Assembly: GCA_020698575.1 (NCBI GenBank)
Contig: CM036251.1
Coordinates: 17,519,288-17,583,287, forward strand
Length of the DNA stretch: 64,000 nucleotides
From: Bostrychus sinensis
Taxonomy: Eukaryota > Chordata > Actinopteri > Gobiiformes > Eleotridae
Direction of reading: 5' to 3'
The translations under genes and the position numbers were made by a program. Positions 1-12,640 of this stretch are shown here, one piece after another (the stretch's first letter is position 1; the number at the start of each line of letters is the position of its first letter). The notes under the pieces are model-generated. The model was not told the DNA's origin. It was given only the letters and a program-made list of their open reading frames with translations, and searched no databases.

Positions 1-254
1 AACTTTTCACCAGTTTTATTCAGCACACTTCCTCCGGAGCTAAAATTAATCAGGAAACAATCACAGTAACTGTCTGCTATCACTACTCTCTTTCCTACAC
101 ATGAGGCCAGAGCTGCCACTCTCTATGCATCCTTAATCAGCTCAGATCAAGAGCAGACGAAGTGAGGAAGGAACAGCACTGAGGAAAAACACCGCTCCTA
201 AAAAACTGTGTGAAGGCTGGAGATGTGTGTTCCCGTAATTAAATTCAAATCTGG

Positions 255-1583
255 TGAGTAAAAATGTTTATCACTATAATTACTTAAATAATACAAACAC
301 TAGAATGTCACTAGACTTTTTTTTCTTTTTTAACCAGCCAAACACAGTGACTGGAGTAGGCAATGTGGGTGAAGTGTCTTGCCCAGGGACACAGCGACAG
401 TATGCGCTTCGGGCAAGATTGAAACCAGCTATCTTTGGTTGCTTAACCCACTGTCGCTCCATTCTCTATCTAGACCTCAAGGTTTAGAAGAAATAATAAA
501 GAAGGTTTGTAAAACGTTGGAAATAGTGTGTCATATGAGGAGACAGAGAGCCCTGGAGAGGTGACACTACACTGTTAAATGACTTGTTACCAGTGCAGCT
601 CAGTCTGACAGGCAGCTCTCTGTGGACGAATGATTTTCTGCACTGTTGTGGACAGATCTGGAGTTTTATCAAGTCCTTCATTTATCCACCAAGCTTTTCT
701 GTATGTTAATCTTTGTTTTGCATGAGCTCAAATTGGGTTAAGTTTACAGAACCTGAAACTGTTTGATATTTTTGTAGCATCTTGTGTATGTAACTCTGAG
801 ATGTATGGGTTTCTGCTCAGGCACTAGCTGTCACAGCCCGTCTGGCATGTGTCACATGACCTGACTTTTGTCCAATCACAGCTTGGCGCCTGTAGACAGC
901 TGGTATTGACATGTTTCTCCTTCCTTCACACTCGACAACTTTTGTCATCCACAGCTAAAAGCCCAACATTGTCTCTCACACACATTGTCGCCTATTGATT
1001 TGAGTGCTTTTCTCACAAATCCTACACGGTGAGGACATGTCACCAAAAATCACACCTGTCACTAAAACTGTGAGGCTCCATGGACCAAGGTGTTCTTGTT
1101 TATAAGTCCTACCACCTGACTCGCCAGCTGGTTTGTTTCACAGAAACAGATGGCTTCAATCGAAATCACAGGTAGCGTACTTTTAGATAAATATTAGACC
1201 TGGAAAAATAAGTAAATAAAAACAAGAAATCTCATAAAAACAATGGATCATAAATAAATTAGTATTGATACTTTTAATTTGATGGCAGCAATATGTCTCA
1301 AAAGTTGAAGGAAAAGTATTTCTACAAAAGAACTGGGTCTGGGTTCCCAAAGTGGCTTCTGGAGCGCCCTGGGGGTCCACAAAGGTAGGCTGTCAATTCA
1401 ATTTCAATTCCAATTCATTCTTTATTTCAGACACAAGATTTTGGTCCATCGCAACAAATAAAACATATAAAAATATCAAAAAGTAATTCAAAGTCAATGA
1501 AATTATTAAGTACCTAAAAACATTACATAAAAAATCTAATTTGAAATTAATTACATTTATATTCTTGTTTTAAAATATTACTT
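255..1583. other. Intergenic, no gene seen
   Basis: AT-rich, no convincing coding frame. A degenerate 'caattccaattcattctttatttcagacacaag' repeat piece lies at 1399-1435. Confidence 0.5.
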
Positions 1584-1664
1584 CCATCCATCCATCCATC
1601 TTCTTCCGCTTTATCCGGGGCCAGGTCACGGAGGCAGCAGTCTAAGCAGGGACACCCAGACATC
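1584..1664. mobile_element. 81-bp retroposon fragment with 11-bp target-site duplication
   Basis: Starts CCATCCATCCATC and continues with TCTTCCGCTTTATCCGGGG, a repeat common in percomorph fish. Flanked by identical AAATATTACTT at 1573-1583 and 1665-1675, so it is a discrete short insertion. Confidence 0.75.
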
Positions 1665-2544
1665 AAATATTACTTTAAAACAAATTTTTGCCAACATTCA
1701 GTGTTTTTGTAATGTCTTTATACAGTGTCATGAATAGAGGAAAGTTTTATAGTGGGGGGTTTGCATGGGATTTTTGGAAATGTAAGGGAGCCATGACTCT
1801 CTTGACTTTGGAAATGGCTGCAATAAATGAACCACCTGTTGTTGTTTTCATTAGTAACGTCTCATTTACACCTAATGTGTGCACTATGTCTCAAACACAG
1901 CGTTTTGATGGACTCCAAATTACACAGTATTATTATACAGTATTTTGCTTGTGCAATGTTTTCAGTGTAAATTGGGCGTAATAGTAAAATCATGTGAGTG
2001 CATTCTGTAACAGTCTATACGGCTGCACCATTGGTTCAACCCACCATGCTAAAATAAATCTTGTCCATTATTGATGCAAGCAATGGAAAGATGAATTCAA
2101 GTTTGAGTTTGTAAACTTACCAAGCTTTTATTTAATTAAAGCAACACATCTGTGCAGTCACTCTGAAGAGGAAACTGGAAAACACTTTAAACACTCAAGA
2201 TGTGGTAAGGCATATGTTAATGCAGACTAGAAGGCCAAGAAAATATTGAACTGACTTGCACTCAAAAGAGCCTAAAATCCATCAAAAAATCACTGCCTTC
2301 CCCACCTTTGTAACGATAATGAAGTAATATGACAAAGGCAGCATGGGAAAAATACCTGTGTCCCTAAGCATCCCACAGAAACCACAGAAAAAAGTGGTCA
2401 TGGTCAAACAGCTTAAACTCAGTCAATAACATCACATCTTAACATCATTCACTGTCTGGGACAAAAGATCTACCAACGCTGGGGTCAATAAGAGCAACAA
2501 TTTACCATTTCAAGCAGGCTGATCCGGTTCAATGTCCCAACAAC

Positions 2545-2567
2545 AAAAAAAAAAAAAAAAAAAAAAG
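2545..2567. repeat. Poly(A) tract
   Basis: Run of more than 20 A. Similar homopolymer runs occur near 3130, 16899, 42318 and 62913 (A), and near 17935, 32848, 55256 and 63786 (T). Confidence 0.9.
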
Positions 2568-2737
2568 GAAAAACATTGCCAAAAGTGGAGCTAGAAGGGT
2601 CTTGAAAACTAGAAACTGTTGCATTCATGAGTTTACGTGACACATCATATATAATTAGGCTCTATATTAGGTCGAGCTAATAATAAGGTATTTGCATGTT
2701 TACCTGTAAAAAAGAAGTAAGATAGTGTATGTACTGT

Positions 2738-2965
2738 TCTGTAATAGAATCTGGCTGAATTTGACTGATATTTATAAATTTATAGCGAAATGATAATCAT
2801 ATGTGTTATATTAAACACGCATAATTACGTGGAACAGTATAGCTCTTTTTGCCTAAAGTGGCCATATTATGTTGTTTTTTTTCAGGCTTTTTGAGATTAT
2901 TTTGGACACATTTGCATTGGTATTTCAAAAAGGGTCAGTTTCCAAATGATTGTGTTTAGTTTTTT
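2738..2965. repeat. Diverged partial copy of the sequence at 3057-3270
   Basis: Shares, in the same order, an 'attgactcatattta...aatcat' block, 'gctctttttgcc' and 'tttttcaggctttttga', with the segment at 3057-3270, including the left end of the TTAA element. A second shared block lies at 1830-1875 and 3010-3055 (ccacctg-tgttgttttcattagt). Confidence 0.55.
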
Positions 2966-3202
2966 TATTCATATTTTACACAGTCTCCTAACATTTTTGG
3001 CTTTGGATAGACAAACCACCTGCTGTTGTTTTCATTAGTGACATCTCATTTACACAAAGTCTGGTTGGAATTGACTCATATTTAAATATTTATAGAAAAA
3101 TAATAATCATACATTAAACACTCGTTAAGTAAAAAAAAAAAAAAAAAAGAAAAGGAAAAAAAAAAAGAAAAGACTGGAATATTGCTGCTCTTTTTGCCTT
3201 AA

Positions 3203-3716
3203 AGGTCCTGTATTTTTTCAGGCTTTTTGAAATAGTTTTAGACGCTTTTGCATTAGTATTTCATGCTTTATGATATAATGTATATGTATGAAAACATCTT
3301 CTTTTGGGGAGCTGTTAATTTTGCAGACTTTGCAGAAGAGAACACTTGGATTTGGTGTCTGTCGCCGCCCTTGTGGGAACAGTGGGAAATGGCCAGAGCA
3401 TAAAAAGGCAGTTTGGCACGGTTATTAGCAACATGACGCTAACTGCTAGATAAATGAGCTGAATTCTTCATAGTGACGTGAAGCACTAAAATGATCAGAA
3501 CAAGTCTGGTAATAGTGTATGGACTTTAGAAACACGCAGGAGCACTACGTGAGCTCCTGCAAAAGAGACAGCATCAGCATAAAGGATTATGACTCAAACA
3601 TAAGTGAAACTAAATACTACTCCAGGTATATTTGGAAGTACAAACAACATTAGCCTATAACATTGTTAAAGGTTCAAAATAGTTGATTTAGCATAATAAT
3701 GGATAATAATGGACCT
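3203..3716. mobile_element. TTAA-flanked MITE (514 bp)
   Basis: Ends are inverted copies, AGGTCC...GGACCT, each bordered by TTAA (3199-3202 and 3717-3720). TTAA duplication is the mark of piggyBac-type insertion, though the termini do not show the usual CCY start. No transposase frame inside. Confidence 0.6.
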
Positions 3717-4335
3717 TTAAGAGGGAATTAATTAACCTATACAGGCTAAGACAAGCTAACATTATCTATTGTACACCGTAATGGCTTATTTGATAGCAAT
3801 CTATTTATGATTACCACATGACACAAACTCTTAATTCAAATGTATTGTGTATAGTTTACTACTTTTTATTTTGCACATTTTGCAATACTTCTTATTCATT
3901 AGACATTCGGATACCATAAATAAATGATGTGGTCACCATAGAGCACTATTTAGGTTGGGGGTGAGCTTCAGGCACAGCCAATATCTTATTCAGAGTATGC
4001 TCAGGTTACAGCAATACTGGATGAACAGTTAATCCTGGAGGCAGACCAGAAATATCTTATGTGCCACTAGGAGCAAATTAAATGAGAATGTAAATGAATA
4101 TAAATGTAATGTGTATGAGAGAGCTGTAGGAAAAAAGAGTGACTGCAGTGCTAAGATGTGCCTGTTCTTCTACATGAATGTGTGAATGTGCAAACCTGAA
4201 ACACTTGTGAAAATGTCGCAGTGACCCTGCAGCTCTTTGAAGACCACTACTGCTTCTTTTCATACAAATGCTGCCACACAGAGAATAGCAAATTAATATG
4301 TTTTAACTAAGATTGGCTTAAGTATACATGACATA

Positions 4336-4840
4336 CACTATATTTCCAAAAGTATTAGCTCCCCTGCCTTTACAGGCATATGAACTGAAGTGACATCCCA
4401 TTCTTAATCCATAGGTTAAATATGAAGTCAGCCCACTATCTATCTACATCATACATCAGTGTCTGACGTTCTTGTCCAACGTCAGACACTGATGTTGGAT
4501 GAGAAGGCCTGGCTCGCAGTTTTCGCTCTAATTCATCCCAAAGGTGTTCTATCAGTTTGAGGCCAGTCAACTTATTCCACAACAACCTCACTCATCCATG
4601 TCTTTATGGACTGTTCTTTGTGCACTGGTGCACAGTCATGTAGGAACAGGAAGTGGCCATCCCCAAACTTTTCCACAAAGTTGGGAGCATGGAATAGTTC
4701 AAAACCTCTTGGTGCTGAAGCATTCAGAGTTCCTTTCACTGCAACTAAGGGGCCAAGCCCAGCTCCTGAAAACAACCCCACACCATAATCCAAATTCAGT
4801 GATTTGGTGGGTGAATGAATACTTTTGGAAATATAATGTG
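4336..4840 (-). mobile_element. Internally deleted Tc1-like transposon with transposase remnant
   Basis: Inverted ends ATATTTCCAAAAGTATT and its complement (4824-4837 side), next to a TA. The body matches the common fish Tc1-like element whose ends read 'actatattgccaaaagtattcgctc'. A transposase C-terminal remnant on the minus strand (about 4572-4760) keeps VKGTLNASA and HDCAPVHK-QSIKTWMSE but is frameshifted and lacks the N-terminal and most of the catalytic region. Non-autonomous. Confidence 0.8.
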
Positions 4841-7800
4841 TGTACCTTATGCTGTTTGTTTGTTTAGAGGTGGAGGAACTCAGCAGTCTAATATGCAGTT
4901 TTTAAAGGGGAACAATGTAACTTTGCTCATGTCTTTGCTGCTTTGTTTTTTTGCAGTTTGTTTTTCTTTGTGGAGTTCCCACAACATTTTGCAGTAGAGC
5001 TCTATGGTAAAGACCCCCATCCCGAGTACGGTTGACTCCATTCTTCTTCTTATATCCGTATAAAGGTGCCCACTGCTTTTTGGCTGCTCTGCCATGATGA
5101 AAATCTAAGAAATAAAGCCATCACTCGCTTGTTGTTTGGCCAACAGGGATGTGCCGCTTTCTTTTGAGACCTGAGACTTCAGGGACGCCGGGTTGGTGCT
5201 CCCATTGGTTGGTGCCCAGATTCGCAAGGGACAGATGCAGAGGGCTTTGTTCACCCTCTCTTTGGATGGTCACTCTAGAAAATTGTTTAAAAAAAGTTTG
5301 TATCATCTGTTGTGTAATTTTGTCAAATGCAGATCTTGATAACCTCTGATGACCCAGAGTAAAAAGTAAGCTGAAAGGAAAAAAAATTAAAGTAATCAAT
5401 TAATGATTATGAACTACTATTACTGTCCCACCCAAACCAGGCTTAAATCCAGTACCCTCTGATTAAATCGTGAGCATGCAACTTACTTTGCCACCAAGGT
5501 CAGAAAAGACTACTCATTAGGAGACTTTAACATTTCATCTTTCTTTTCAGCTTTTAAATTCTGGGATAACCACAGCAAATCATCCACTTCTTAGCGGTGG
5601 CTCATATATTAATTTGTCATACTTTTTTTTTTTTACAATTGATGCCCTTCATGATTCACCCCACTCCGTTTATCCAAGTATGGGACTGCCACTGGCCCAT
5701 GGCCCCCTGTGGCTGGATTAAAGACTTTTAAAATTGACTTGACTTTTTTTTTTTTTGTCTCAATTGCTTAAGTAAAAGTATGCAACACTATCAGAGGTGG
5801 AATGTACTGAGTTACTTTTCTCCTCTGATATTGTTTGTATGTCTCTCATGCCATGTCGCTTCCTTTCCCTCGTGTGAGCTGTTAGGGACCTGCTGTTTGT
5901 CTGCAAAAGACAACACATGCCACCAATTTAGCAGTGAAGCAGTGGAACGCTGTGCTGCTAGGAGATCCATCAGCGCTAAGAGGAGCGCGCTTCACCTCAC
6001 GTGCACTTAGGCCACGTCTGCTGTGGCCATTTACGGCACAATCTTCACAACCACAGTTCACAAATAGCTTTCAATTCTATCTATGTAACATTTCCAAAGA
6101 TGTGCACAAGTCAAAAAAGAGGAAAGTTTTTTGTTTATATGGAGCCACTCAATCTTACTTTGAAATATCACTAGTAGTAAAAGTAGAAAGTACACTTGAC
6201 AGTACAGTACAAAACCTTCTACTACTATTACTAGTGCTGATACTGTTACTGCAACTACTCTTTCTACTGTTTATTCTGCTGCTTACCACTGCTGCTTCTA
6301 CTACTATAGATATTATATAATAAATATTTAAAACCTCATTAAAAGTTTTTTTTTTTCCCAAAATCTAGCCACAGGGTGCCATAAGCCAGCGTACTCTTTG
6401 TGTAAAACAGAGCAGAACTAAAACAGAAATAAAATGTTTAATTCAAAACAAATCAGGACTTCTGCAAAAGAAGAAGTCCACGTACCACCAGTTTAAGAAC
6501 CACTGCTTTAAGCTTAAGATGTTAAAGAGCTATATTTTGACAGAAATGAATAACAACAACCTCACAAATACTTGAAGCTGATTCTAAATACAAACATGAC
6601 AAATGGAGAAGATGAAATGTCGAGAGTTCACTCAAAGCAGTGGCTTAACTCTTGGCTTTTGTGTCAGTCACTTTTATCCCGTTTTTACCTTTTATCATGG
6701 TTTTACTGAAGGCCTTTGAACATGTTCTTTTATCTTTCAGTTTATTGGACTTATTGTCAACAAGAACAGGCTGAATGGTACACTAACGTCTGCTCCAAAA
6801 TCATGAGAATCCAACAAAGAAAGTGACAGCTGCGGTGAGAGGGTCAGATGAGGAGAAAGGCTGAAGTTACCAACGATTCCAAAGCATGTCTCGTAAAGCA
6901 AGACAAGTATGGTTTGAACTGCTATAAGTCCATTTTACTGATGTAGAGTATTAAATTGAAGGGATAACTAATAGGGTTGTGTATATGTGATGGTACAATT
7001 TAGATGCACATTTATTTAGTTTTTGTTTTTTGTTTTTCTTTGGTGTCTTTAATTTGTTTTGTGGTCCTCTAGCCTCAGTAAAACCACACTATGGGCTTAT
7101 TTAAGTGCCCTGAGACATGGAGAGTTTTCACAAGTTTGGTCCAAGTTTTAATGCTCATCCACACATCCTCAGCAATTTTGGTTAACACAGACCAAACAGC
7201 TGTTGTGAATGCAGCTCAGCCTCTTGTTATAAATGAACCATGACAGAGAGAAAGAGCTGTGACTAAAACATTTTAGCAAGACATAATTACGTCTTCTTCG
7301 CTGAACTCAAATGCCTGATTGAGCTGCTTTAATTGAGCTAAAAATAACCAACACTATATTTGACACTGTCCTGGCTTATAGCTCCTCAACATTACTCACG
7401 CCCTTTTCACCAAGCGCCTGGAGGAAGATACAGAGATGTCAAAGACAATATTGTATTTTTAGCTACTAATGTGGGAGCTTTTTCCCATTTTAAGTGAAAA
7501 TATATGTGGATACTTCCAAATCCTCATTATGGTGTAACTACTTCCAACTATGGCTTGTGTTGATGTGATGGATTTTATAAGAGAAAAAACAGCTACACTA
7601 TGATTAAAAGAGGGGTTTCATGTCAAAAAAGCATCTGAATCAAGTTGAGGCTATAATTTTCCAGCTCCATATTTTAAGTTACACAGTGATGGTTTAATTA
7701 ATGTAAAATGACGACTGGCTATAGTCAGACTTTGAGTAGTAACTACTGTGTATTAATAAAATCTTGTCAGACATGCATTGTCAGTGAATTATATTAAATA

Positions 7801-8229
7801 TATACTTTTTGTAAGTTTTTTAAGTTTTATTGCCTTGATAGAGAGAGAGTTAGCAGGAAGTCAGAGGGAGATAGAGTTCATTAAGATGGAGACAAGAAAC
7901 TCAAGCCCAAGCCGGATATTGATCTAGGCCCCTCTGGTTTGTGATACAAGTGATATTGTTGGTAGTTGGTTTGATCTGCAGTGGTTTTACATGTTTGAAA
8001 TACAAACATCTATAAAAATGAGACCAGCATGACATAAATAACCACTATATCATGCAGTGTTCAAACCACCAGGCTCATTATAAACAAGACTGTTGTTATT
8101 ATTAGTTTCCGCCATCAATATTGCCACAAGAAGGGAGATGGTAACCACATTTACACATTGTTTTTGTTCAATAATATAGTTATTCAATTTAACTTATACT
8201 GTGTATGCCGCCATAACCCTTTAAAAGAC
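4841..8229. other. Intergenic, no gene seen
   Basis: Short frames here lack family motifs and splice-site support. 6160-6310 is a triplet-rich low-complexity stretch (ctactacta-type), the source of one 128-codon frame. Confidence 0.5.
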
Positions 8230-8425
8230 TACAGTCACTTGCAAATTTATTCATACCCCTTAGCATTTTTCCTTACGACCTGGAAATGGATCATTAGGAG
8301 GTTTATGTCAGTCACTTTACATCATATGCCAACTACTATGAAGATGAAAAATATTTTTTATTGTGAAGCAAATAAGAAATATGACAGAAAAACAGAAAAC
8401 TTTAGTAAAACACATTGCAAACAAT
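8230..8425. mobile_element. Tc1-like terminal fragment
   Basis: 'cagtcacttgcaaatttattcatacccc' followed by diverged sub-terminal sequence resembles one end of a common fish Tc1-like element. No second end or transposase was found. Confidence 0.5.
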
Positions 8426-9517
8426 CAAAGTGAGTTGTACAGAATAAAGCTGTGGTATACTTCACTGTCTTTGTTCTTCATTGTCATTCTTTGGGTCCAC
8501 TCACAGCCTTTGACCTCTTTTCTTCTTCTCCAGAAATAACTCTTCCCCTGCCTCCCGCCCCTGTGTTGTTGCCATGGCAAGCGTTAACAAGTTACAGTTA
8601 AAATCATTTCTCTCAAGTTGGCTTATGTCTGATGTTTTTCACTCTTTGACAGAACATTATGTGCAATCAGAAGCATCGCAGCCACACGCGCCCCCAGCCT
8701 CACCTCCTGAGCTCTGAACCCCCGCCGTGAGATCTTCTTGTTACTGCATCTATGCATTCAAGAATCTCTGGCCTTTCTATATGTCAAAGCCATCAGCGCC
8801 CACTCGGCAGGTATTCAGTGCATTGAGCTGTACATGTGTATGCTACATGTTGGCTAATTAAACCTACACTCATTTAAGTCATGTCATACTCATCATTTAA
8901 GCTTTACAACACACTTTTATGTTTGGCCCTGACTTCTGACTGATCGCTCAACATCAATTTACATTAGTCTTATTAAAACAGTTATATTTCTGTACATTTC
9001 AGCCTTTTGTACACATGTTTTAGGTCAGGCATATGGCACCCTTTTAACACTTTTAACTTTTTTTTTATATAGAAGAGTCTATATCAGTTTTTTTATAATA
9101 AAGCAAATGTAAAAGTTTATAATGTTGTTTTTACTCAATCCACTATATGCTTGATACTCAATGAGTCTAATTGCTATAAGAACTTTATGGATTTATTAGG
9201 TTACTAAGTAATTCACTGAGGCAGAGATAAAAGTAAAATGTTGAAATTAACATACAGCATGTTTGCATAATTGACATCGTCACCACCAGAATTGGTGTGT
9301 TGGTTTTGTTTGTCTGAAATCAAGATCAATCTAAAATCAATGATACATTTTTAAATACATTTTCATCAAAGATCAGTAACACGCCAAGGAAAAAATAATT
9401 CATTTTTGCTGTGGTTTTAATACTCCACCTGGGATCTGTACCATTGACAGCCACAAGAGGTCACTAAAAAAACAAATGGTTAATTTTAGTAGAGTCTTTG
9501 CCTTTGTGAAATATTGC

Positions 9518-9935
9518 CAGGGTTTCTGTGGGGTACTACAAGGTCCGAAAAAGTCTTAAATTTAAAAATCTAAATTTGAGGCCTTAAAAAGTCTTAAATT
9601 TGCTGAAATGTGGAGTATTAGGTGTTAAATACATTTAATTAGGTCCTAAAAGCATTTAATTAGGCTTTAAGTGGCGTACGTTTGACGTAACTACCTGTGT
9701 TCACAAGATTATTGTAAAATGCCTTCTTTAATGCTCAAAGACGTAATTATTGTTGCTGATATGAGAGCTCAGACCTTTTCTTACCAAGACTAAATGCTTA
9801 ACACAGCTGTGTATATGACTTAGTTTTTTGAACAGTGCATGCTTATTAAATAGGTTTTAATTTTCTTGAACGATGGTCTTAAAAAGGTCTTTAAAAACTC
9901 TTAAATTCACTTTGTTGAACCCTGCAGAAACTCTG
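9518..9935. mobile_element. hAT-like MITE (418 bp)
   Basis: Starts CAGGGTTTCTGTGGGG and ends in the near-complement CCTGCAGAAACTCTG. The interior is rich in 'gtcttaaatt' and has no coding capacity. No clean 8-bp duplication is visible, so hAT origin is inferred from the CAGGG ends. Confidence 0.55.
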
Positions 9936-11424
9936 TATTGTACAATGGCTTTGTGGCACAATAAAAAGAATATTTACCTCTGAACTGGAACATCCCCACT
10001 TTGAATCCAGGTCTAGGCTCTATATATAAAATTGTGAGATAGGGCTAATACTTTGGCAAAGGGCTGCATCTCCGAGTGCTTAGTTCATATTTTGGTCAAT
10101 TTTGAACATGATTCAATTTTCACATCCATTCAAAACTCAAAACTTTTGTGCGTCTACACCTAACCAAGCAAAATGAGGGACTAATAAAACTAGAATAAAC
10201 TGAAGTTATGTTGAATGTATACACTTTGACATTTAATGTCATTGTGTGGAAATACCAGCCATGCTAAAGCACTTATGGGTGGCAGCTAAATCAATAGTGC
10301 TCTGTGCAGCTCTCCACAGGGCTGTGAGGACAGATATGAGTCGTGACGCTGAACCTGCCCTCTGTCTTTGACTCTGGGGGAAAAAAGTCCAAACCTGTGA
10401 ACAAGTCCTTGAATGTGCCTTTACCCTTTTACAAATGTAGCTGGAAGAGAATGTAATTGGAGTGGTAAACTTGACAACTCAACTTGATACGCTGCTTTTT
10501 GTGTGTTAGGTCTTACAAAAAATCCCTTCAAACCTAATCTTCGCTGCCAATTTACCCGCTCTGCATGACAGCATTCAAATCATTCAAATCAATGTTATTC
10601 GGTGGGGGCCAGCTTCCTTCAGACCACTGACCGCCTGCTGCTGAAGAGGAACATGTTTTCAGAGCACTGAATTACACTGTTCACTCAAATGACCTGATGC
10701 ACCAAGGACATATTTTGACGTAGTATTATGAGAGATGGATGTGGTACTGCCCCTTCAGCCCTGACACCAATTTCACCAGCTAAAAATGAAATTACATGCT
10801 TATTACTTGCTTAGAAGAGCCACAGTTAAAAAAAAAAAAACAGATATTTGGGAAATTGCTAGTTTGGAGTGTATGTTTTCATTAGTTGGTTTGTTTGTGT
10901 GTTAGCAACTCAGAAAATGATGGTCAAAGAAAGATTTTCCAGCTGTGACAAAGATGCTATCTCCATCCGCAAGGGGTCAGTAAATGAAAAAAAAATACTT
11001 TGTTTTAATGAGAGATATATGGGCTTTGTAGCTCATTTATCCTTGAACTATAAATTCCTCTCATTCTCTGCACTATATTTTTGCCATTGTGAGATAGGGC
11101 CAATGCCATTTAACTTAACATGGAACTCATTCATGGTCACAGACTGCTCACTTGCTCTAAGCCGTCTCTTTCATTCATAATGCAGAGATGCCAGAGTGGC
11201 ACCCAGGGAATTGCACATGAGCTCTCGTGAGGGAAGCCTCTGTGTTGGCACTGTTCACATGGCCTTACATACTACACACTAATGTTTACACGTTAGCACA
11301 TGCCATTTGTAGATAATCTTTTGCAGTAGATGCTGAAAGAAATAATCCTCTGCCTGTACTTACATGGAGGCAACATAACAAATATAATTTTGATGTCTTT
11401 GGCTATGTTTATTTTAATTATCTT

Positions 11425-11565
11425 CTGCTTATTCCCTTGGCTGGAACCTATCACAGCAACTATGGGCTTTAGGCAGGACCACATCATATACAGTGGCCGG
11501 TTATAGTGTTGCAGTGTTGATACAGAGTCAACCATTTACTCTCAACATTCACCAATTCACCTAAA
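11425..11565. repeat. Diverged fragment of the same retroposon family
   Basis: 'ttggctggaacctatcacagcaactatgggctttaggcagg' and 'accaattcacctaaaa' align to the 11998-12277 element in the same orientation. Confidence 0.5.
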
Positions 11566-11663
11566 ACGTGTCATTTTGCCATACCACAAACCCTCAATAC
11601 TTTGCTATAAGTGTATGAAATCTATACTTTGTCAAAGAATCTTAAGTCAAATTATAAAGAAGC

Positions 11664-12640
11664 AGTGATGGACAAAGTACTCTGTTTCAATACTAAAGTA
11701 AAAGTATAGATCCTCCAGGTCAAATATTACTTCAATACAAGTAAAAGTTGCTAAGCCAAATTTTTACCTGAGTAAAGTACTGGAGTATGTGCTTTCAAAA
11801 ATACTTAAGTATAAAAGTATAAAAAAAATTACAATGTATATCAATTTTTGGGTAAAATGTCTACTAAATTCAAGTCACACATTTGCAGCTCCAAAAATAT
11901 GAATAAAATACATTTTGCATCATTTTACTAAGGAGATGTAGGGATCAACGTATAAAACCATAATAACTAAGACTGTGCTCCAGCAAAACCGAGCCATTCA
12001 TCTTCTTTTGCTTCTTCCCGTTAGCAGTCGCGGGTGACTGGAGCCTATCCCAATAACTTTGGGCCTTAGGCTGGGTACACCCTGGACAGGGGCCAGTTTG
12101 TCCCAGGGCTGTAGAGTCACCAATTCACCTGACACATGCATGTGTTTGGACGGTGGGAGGAAGCCAGAGCACCCAGAGAGAACCCACAGTAACACAGGGA
12201 GGACATGCAGACTCCACTCAGAGAGACTGTGAGTTGGCCAGCCAAGGACTGAACCCATGATCTCCTTGACGGGAGATCAAAACTGAACCATGCGTATTAT
12301 AAATAAGGCTGGGTATTAATAAATTATTTTTAAATCAGTTTATTATAGAATCCTGCAAATAATGTTTTAAGCAAAAGCTAAACCACTTCCAGATTGTGTC
12401 CAGAGGTTCTTTTTAGTTCCTGAGAACAAATATGAGCAGTATTATGAAGGAAATGATCATCTTTAGGGAGTAAGTCAGTTGTCTGTTGGTTTTAATTTCT
12501 CTGCAGAAGTTACTTTAGCTTTTTTAGTAAAAAGTATTATATTTATCTTTTAAATGTAATGGAGTAAAAGTAGTAAGTTACCCCTAAAAATACCACTCAA
12601 ATAAAGATATACTTAAGTACAGTACTTTGTTACTGTCTGT
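11664..12640. mobile_element. AAGTACTTAAGTA-type MITE interrupted by a retroposon
   Basis: Left part (11664-11997) begins 'gtgatggacaaagtactctg' and right part (about 12292-12640) ends 'cagtactttgttactgtc', approximately complementary ends with 'aagtaaaagta' motifs inside. The two halves are split by a 280-bp insertion. Confidence 0.6.
11998..12277. mobile_element. Retroposon inserted into the MITE, with 14-bp target duplication
   Basis: A fish SINE/LINE-tail repeat ('ggagcctatcccaataact', 'ggtacaccctggacagg', 'acatgcatgtgtttgga', 'acatgcagactccac'). Flanked by CAAAACCGAGCCAT (11984-11997) and CAAAACTGAACCAT (12278-12291), 12 of 14 identical. Confidence 0.7.

Noticed and set aside
5934..6320. 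128-codon plus-strand frame
   Set aside because: Its second half is a triplet-repeat tract (CTACTA-type) giving poly-leucine; not a gene.
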